From positions 11,053,282-11,117,281 of the forward strand of contig BSQZ01000013.1 in the NCBI GenBank assembly GCA_033239005.1: DNA of 64,000 nucleotides, read 5' to 3'. Both the position numbers and the translations under genes were made by a program. Of the stretch, positions 57,907 through 64,000 are shown one piece after another. Under the pieces are notes generated by a model that was not told the DNA's origin, did not search any database, and saw only the letters and a list, made by a program, of their open reading frames with translations. The DNA comes from Lamellibrachia satsuma. Its lineage: Eukaryota > Annelida > Polychaeta > Sabellida > Siboglinidae. Within the stretch, counting starts at the first letter, position 1. Each line of letters starts with the position of its first letter.

Positions 57907-60900
57907 GCCACCTCGTGTTTCTATGAAGCATTGATGGTCAGTTTGCGTTAACTGTCTGGTGCTGCTTCTGCCAGAGACGGACCCGAGTGGACTAGACAGC
58001 GAGGGGTCATCCAGCGACTTATGATGCACCCTCTAGCCGCTGCCCGCTTCCTGCCCATGCAGGTCCCCGTCGCTCAGGACTTTGTCACGTACATCCGGGG
58101 CAAGCGGAACGCTCAGGGCATTGTGCCCGATCTCTACTCGGACCTGTTCAAGTTCACGATGGAAGGTAAGATAACTCGATTGCTCGCTGATGTACAACTG
58201 AGCACTATATACATTTCGAACTGCTGTTTCTTCTGGTCTGTAACATTAATGTCATGCATAATATATTTGTGGATTTTGATTTCCGAATAAAAATGAGAAC
58301 AATAACGTGGACGGTCTGGGTGTGTGTGCTGTAGACTTTATGTGTGTCTGTCAAAGTACAGCACATGTTATGTAAATAAAATAACAGTTATAGAAAGGCA
58401 GCTGTTAAGGCGTTGGTGTGTTTTTTAAGGAGTGCAAATAATTCGGTACATTCGGTCGATACCTTTCGGTATATTAAGTTAGTTAGTTTATCTAATATAA
58501 TATAATATAAAATGGTATAATATAATATAATAATAATATAATACAATATAATATAATAATTATTACCAATGTTTAACCAACTTACTGGAATATCTAATTT
58601 TACAAAACGTAATGGCGTCGTCTTTCAGCCATCGGTGTCGTCTGCTTCAATGAACGACTTGGCGCGCTAACGGAGACGGGCGACCCCACACGGAATGCCG
58701 GTGAACTATCGACGGCCATACAGGAAACGTTCTTCTGCTTCCGCAACTGCATGTTCAACTTTCCCTGGTACAGATACTTCCGCACGCCGATGTACAGGCG
58801 CTTTGAGAAGGCAGCTAACAAGATGAGATCGTAAGTTCCCTCTTCTCTTATTCTAAGCGCGATTTACAGAACATTAATTTAAATCTAAACTGACCGTGTA
58901 TGTCAGAATTCACTGTTACCATATTTGACACAACGCCGTGTTGGCGATGTTTATTTATCACATTTTCATATCTATGAAATCTTAGTAAGGTAACAATATT
59001 GAATCAAGTTTAGGTTTGGTCTAGTGGACGCTAGTAATACAAAATAATAATAACAATAATACCGAGATAAACCTACAATGGAAGGTATTGCGCTCCTCAT
59101 ATGTAACATACCTTGTCTGCTACAATATGTTCAATGCAACTGGCGTCTGCTGTGTTACTTATATCGAGTAAAACGGTTCTCCTTCCTCCATAGCATCATG
59201 GGCGTTCACGTGAACAGACTCCGGGAGCGAGCAACGGAACACGCCCTAGAGAAGGCAGCGAACCCCAAGGCCCACGGCGTGTGTCCTTACTCGGCCCATC
59301 AGACGGAGGACAAGAGCATCTACGAGACGCTCATGAGCGACGACCGCGTGTCCAACGACCTCTGTGCAAACATCATCATGGCGCTCTTCCGGACCGGCAT
59401 TGACTCGGTAAGTCTGCGGCTACGTGACTCGTATAAGGGGAAGGAAACGGGACATGTGTGTAACAACTGCAAGGAAGTCTTAAATCCATATAGTTTGAAG
59501 AGAGAGGGTGTCGCTCGAACGCACAAGCACGCGCGCACACACCCACGCACACACACACACGCACGCACACACACACACACACACGCACAAACATACACAC
59601 ACGCACAGATGGTGGACTAGTCTAGAGAATGACGTAAGGACGATTGAGCCACATCAGCAGTAACAACCACAGCAGCAAAAACAACCACAGCAGCAACAGC
59701 AACCACAGCAGCAACAACCACAGCAGCAACAACCGCAGCAACAACAACAACCACAGCAGCAACAGCAGCCACAACAAAACCGAAAAAGTCACTGTGCACA
59801 TTTCGCAGCCACTTTCGACGAGACAAATAACGTTGAGTCGTTTTCTATTGCAGACCGGCAACGCGATGGCGTTCTTCCTGTACAACCTCGCCAACAACCC
59901 CGACAAACAACAACTGTTGTACGAGGAGATCCAGCGACACGTGCCGGGCAAGACGCCGCTCACGATGGAAGCGCTCAACCACATGCCCTACATGAAGGCG
60001 TGTCTCCGGGAGTCGTTCAGGTGCGTGTCCTCGGACGGTACAGCTAAGCATTCTACACTAATCTTAATCAATGCACAGACTCTCTTTTTTCACAGTTGTG
60101 TCTTTCACCGGTGATTTGTCAAACTTTTGTTGCAACTAATTTCAAAGTTAAAACAAACCAATTTAAGTCGTAAAAGACGAGCCCGTGTATTCTACGTAAG
60201 GCGGTGTTAGGGTGACAAAATACCAAATAATAAATCATCGCGTTCCATAATTTGTTGGCAAATGAAATAACTAATCGGGATAACAACTAATATGATTAAC
60301 TTTCTTACTATTTGACAACAAGTTTCTCCTTTTCGTTCAGGTTACACTTTCCCGTGTTCGGCGGTTCGGGAAGGGTGTTATCAAAGGACATCACCTTCAG
60401 CGGCTACAACATTCCTCAGGGGGTAAGTGTCCGTTATTGATATTGATCTATTCGCCCCTCTTCTTCAGTGCGTTATATTCGTATAACATTCATTAATTTT
60501 TCCATCCATTCATTGTACCATGAATTCATTTATTCAATATTTCAATTATTTCATTCGTACAAATATATATATTTTTCGAAATGTCATAAATGTATACGTA
60601 GACCATGGAATAACAGCTTTCGCGCAATAATTGCAGCATAGTTGAAAGATTCCATTATAAGTTTAAATGGTGTTTACGTGAAGATATCTGCCAGGGGCAA
60701 ACCGTAGTGCACTTTGCTTATAACCCAAGGGTAGTATTCAACTTCGAATCGAAATATAATAAACATACGAGCAGACTATTTAAACAATTAAAACATTGCA
60801 CGACAAAACTCATATAAATCTACGTACAATAATTAACCAGTTACGTTCTCTCTCTCTCTCCAATAGACGTTCATCTTCGCCAACCTAGCGGCGATGTCTC

Positions 60901-61497
60901 GCATGGAGGAGTACTACCCACGCCCCCTGGAGTACCACCCAGAGCGATGGCTGCGGGACGACCGAGCCGACATGGGCGCCATCTGGCCATCAGAGGCTGG
61001 CTTCCTCTCCCTCCCGTTCAGCCACGGCCTCCGCGCATGTCCGGGAAAACGATTCGCCGAACAGAGCCTCTACCTGGCTGTTGCCACGGTGAGTAAACTT
61101 CCGCTCACGTGACCTATTCAAGATTACCATCGTTATCATCATCATTATCACCATTATTATCATCAGTATCATCATTATTATCATTATTATCATTATCACA
61201 GTATCATCAGTATCACCGTTATAATCATTATCATCATTATCACAGGTATTATCAGTATTATCATTATCATCATTATCACCATTATCACCATTGTTATCAT
61301 TATTAGTAGTATTATCATCATTATTATTATTGTTATTTTTATTATTTTTTATTATTATATTAAAGATGGTCGTGCTGTTGCAGATTCTGCAGAACTTCCG
61401 ACTGGAGTACCACGGCGAGACGATGGGAATGATTCATATGCCGTTCACGCAGCCAGACAAGCCGCTCGATATCAACTTCATCCCGCGTGAACACTGA
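55236..61497 (+). CDS. Mitochondrial-clan cytochrome P450, nine exons, 561 aa
   Basis: Exons 55236-55500, 57060-57288, 57975-58165, 58629-58830, 59194-59407, 59854-60020, 60341-60422, 60867-61088 and 61384-61497 join in frame at GT/AG sites. The product is a haem monooxygenase. It has a basic, Cys/Arg-rich N-terminus (MALVARQH...) without a hydrophobic anchor, fitting a mitochondrial targeting peptide. The proline motif PGPRGLPLAGN is at 71-81 and the I-helix FRTGIDST at 361-368. The K-helix ExxR lies at E420-R423, PERW at 475-478, and the haem loop FSHGLRACPG at 501-510 with ligand Cys508. Together with GYNIPQGT and the NFRLEYHG C-terminus, this fits the adrenodoxin-dependent mitochondrial clan (CYP10/24/27/44-like). 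Subfamily and substrate are unknown. Exons are GC-rich in AT-rich introns. An acceptor at 61366 would add six residues before the last exon but fits the family spacing less well. Confidence 0.93.
57877..57905. repeat. (TTA)n microsatellite in P450 intron 2
   Basis: About ten TTA units, about 70 bp upstream of exon 3. Confidence 0.9.
58495..58562. repeat. (ATAAT)n-type repeat in P450 intron 3
   Basis: Diverged ATAATATAAT units just upstream of exon 4. Confidence 0.85.
59519..59610. repeat. (CA)n/(CACG)n microsatellite in P450 intron 5
   Basis: Interrupted ACAC and ACGC runs. The exon 5 open frame reads into it only because the intron lacks an early stop. Confidence 0.9.
59660..59778. repeat. 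(CAGCAA/CCACAG)n repeat in P450 intron 5
   Basis: About 119 bp of CAGCAACAACCA-like units, ending about 75 bp before the exon 6 acceptor. Confidence 0.93.
61118..61360. repeat. (TCATTA/TCACCA)n repeat in P450 intron 8
   Basis: A diverged triplet and hexamer repeat fills almost the whole 295-bp intron between the haem-loop exon and the last exon. Open frames across it are artefacts. Confidence 0.92.
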
Positions 61498-61935
61498 GCT
61501 CGCTCTATTGATTTCAGTCTGTCTCTACGTTCGGTGGTCTATGAACTTTCAGTTTACGGCTGTTCGTTGTCGTTAACAGTGTATATATTGTACATTTAGC
61601 AACAGTGTTGTGTTGCTGGGAAACACATAGAATGGTATTTTATTTTTCTACTCTAATTGTTTGATGACTTATTACGTACTAGTAAAAAAGGATTTCTAAC
61701 GTTGTCGATCGGGTGTTGCTGGTAAATACCATTGAACGTTACGCAGCTACGTGTATCTGATATTCTCAGAATCTGTGATACCTTTGTTACGTCGCACGGT
61801 TGGTTGATGGCAACGAACGTGGGCGCAACTCAGTCTTTGTCTACTTCGATATTTCTTACTGCCGATATATGATGTCATTATCACTGTGTGATGTTGAGCG
61901 TCACGGTTGATCTGGTGTCAATGTTATTTCTTGAC

Positions 61936-61941
61936 ATTAAA
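61936..61941 (+). terminator. Candidate polyadenylation signal (ATTAAA) of the P450
   Basis: A variant signal about 440 bp after the stop codon. Weak: the assignment rests on position only. Confidence 0.2.
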
Positions 61942-64000
61942 CCTTAAGATTGGTACCGTGCCAGGCTGTGCTAAAGTTAAGGTCATGTTATTACGCTTGT
62001 TATGTGATGACTCATGCATATGTGAATCGTGATAGGTTTATTTGCTATGTTGAAATTACACCGTTGATACACAAGCATATATATGATTTTGTTTGTCTTA
62101 CTAAGGTTTGATTCAATATCCATGTACGGACTTCACATGCACACACGAGTCAATACGATGTACAATTCGTTCAGACACAACACATTTAAGATAAATATAA
62201 TTTATTAATTAATTAATTAATTGTGAATACTTTGGGTGAACAAGCATCTACTGTTACTGTGAGTTTGATAAGTTTCTATGTTACTATGAACTTGGTTATA
62301 TGCAACTTAGACATACGTGATTACCTAATTATCATAACCTAGCGACACAGGTAGCGCACACTGAGTTTGGATGCTTGTAAACGAACGTATATAATATAAG
62401 TCAAATTTTCAGGTAAGAATACGTTAACATTTTTCGATAATTTATGACCAGGGATTATTTCGGAAGCAAATAACATGTGATTTGATGCAACGGATCAAAT
62501 AAAATTTTCAGATAAAAATGCGTTAACATTTTGCGATAATATATGAGACCAGGGATTATTTCGGAAACAAACAACATGTGACTTGATGCAACGGAATGCT
62601 AAGCCACAGTGCACATGAGTGATCGGTTCTAATTCCGAGAAGTCCGCTTCGTAATCATTAATTATACTACTTTTGTTGCATATGGGCCACATAAATGGGC
62701 ACGAATGTACAAACACGGCTGTCAATAGATCGCAGTATTTATGTCGTCATCGGATCCAATTTTTGTAAAATAAATAGATATTTATTCATGATTTATGAGA
62801 TATTAAAGCTGGTCATGTGTATGGCGGAGAAAATGCTCATTTATATCGGCCTCGCAACGATGCCGGAATCACGTCGGTGGGAGTAATGGGTTTGCAAATA
62901 GCTGTTCTTATGGAGTGGGCTATATTTGCGAAAGCTGTTTGGGCGGAGACATTCGCAACTATTTTTGTACCACATCAGTTATTTCTTATGCTTTATGCCG
63001 CTTAAAATAAAAGGCCAACAATTGAATTTATTGTTACCATCAACATATCTACAGTGGTTTATTTCCCGACCATAAACATTAACATCAGTCATAAATGTAT
63101 TTGTGAAACCGTTAAATAGTATATTTGTCAGTTTGGTGTATCCTTATCAAAGCCAACAGACCGTTATAGGACGTGGTTGTTGTACTGCTGTACAGTGAGC
63201 CTTGGTTTGTGGCAGTTACCAAGCAACGTAACATTGCGTGATGTTCTAAAGCGACTAACTTCTTGGAGATGTATATAGTTTTTCAACATAAATCAATAAA
63301 ATAATGTTATGATATTACACTTTGTTCGTTTATCGTTGTCTTCATTGCCTGTGCTGCGGAGTCTCTTTCGCGTCTTGGGCAGCTGTAGCTAGCGTTGCGT
63401 GTGAGCAACTCGTAACGTCATTTCCCACTTCCATTGCTTAGTAACACAACATGACATCGACGCAGCGCAAGGACGCTGAATTCATTGAAAAGCTGCACTC
63501 TCGTTAATCGATTAAACATGACAGAGAAGAAACTCTAGCCGTATGAGGCATGCCGATGGGCAACACAATGCTGCCGGGGCCTCCTACGTACAACGTACAA
63601 CGTACATATATTAGCTATTATGTTGCCACGTCAATAAAACATCACACTTACGTCACAGTCAAGTCACAACCCCACGCTTAATTTAATCCACTTCGCTCCA
63701 ACTGGAGCATATGGCCGAAACAACACTTGTGTTGAGTTGTTCTACCAATTGTGATCGTTCATTGTGTTGGTGAACATATTGTATTTTGGCGAAATGTATG
63801 GAGCGATGTAGCCGACTCGTACCGCCCCGACGCATGCGCAGACCACCGTGCTGCCATTAAACTAACCTTTGCTGATATTGCCTTGTAACTAAATTGGTAC
63901 CAACCTTATTTGCAGAGTTAGCCTACTTATAATACGATTCTAATATCTTTGCGATATATCGTATTAAATTTGTTCTGCCAGTCTGTGCATAGCTTCTCCT
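61942..64000. other. No gene found
   Basis: AT-rich DNA. A direct duplication of about 95 bp is visible (62400-62480 and 62505-62590, sharing CGTTAACATTTT[T/G]CGATAAT and ACCAGGGATTATTTCGGAA). No coding exon was recognised. Confidence 0.5.

Noticed and set aside
61109..61306. Ser/Leu- and His/Tyr-rich open frames
   Set aside because: They lie in the triplet repeat filling P450 intron 8.

Overview
This window is animal nuclear DNA. The genes have introns with GT/AG boundaries. Most of the rest is non-LTR retrotransposon debris, DNA-transposon relics and very long (AT)n and (CA)n microsatellites. There is no operon-like packing and no prokaryotic gene order. The proteins (torsin-family AAA+ ATPase, mitochondrial-clan cytochrome P450, TTC28-like TPR protein) are metazoan. 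The repeat content suggests a marine invertebrate, and I lean weakly to a lophotrochozoan such as a mollusc. The species cannot be read from the sequence.

Layout. At 0.3-4.3 kb on the minus strand lie four phase-consistent exons of a TTC28-like tetratricopeptide gene that runs off the left edge, plus one possible upstream exon. At 5.5-7.1 kb is an uninterrupted (CA)n tract of about 1.6 kb. At 7.2-16 kb are LINE copies, foldback-type inverted repeats and a non-autonomous hAT element with perfect 15-bp terminal inverted repeats and an 8-bp target duplication. A torsin-4A-like gene occupies 16.3-17.9 kb on the plus strand. At 18.9-23.2 kb lie a second, longer LINE copy and a decayed hAT transposase. 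From 23 to 38 kb there are minisatellites, one hosting a tRNA-derived SINE, and many microsatellites. From 38 to 43 kb an RTE-type LINE, a 322-bp direct-repeat pair and a second hAT-element copy are strung together and separated by (AT)n tracts. From 43 to 55 kb I found no convincing gene, only AT tracts, LINE tails and palindromes. At 55.2-61.5 kb on the plus strand is a nine-exon mitochondrial-type P450 gene that can be modelled completely (561 aa). The last 2.5 kb hold nothing I can identify.

The three host genes have no evident functional link. They are a TPR scaffold, a membrane-anchored torsin ATPase and a mitochondrial monooxygenase. I found no previously undescribed multi-gene system. 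The more unusual signals are structural: the hAT element and a free copy of its internal module, the SINE dated by its position inside a minisatellite, a microsatellite that grew inside a LINE reading frame, short perfect palindromes with 3-nt loops (one exactly at a LINE 5' junction), and an uncharacterised 322-bp direct-repeat element.
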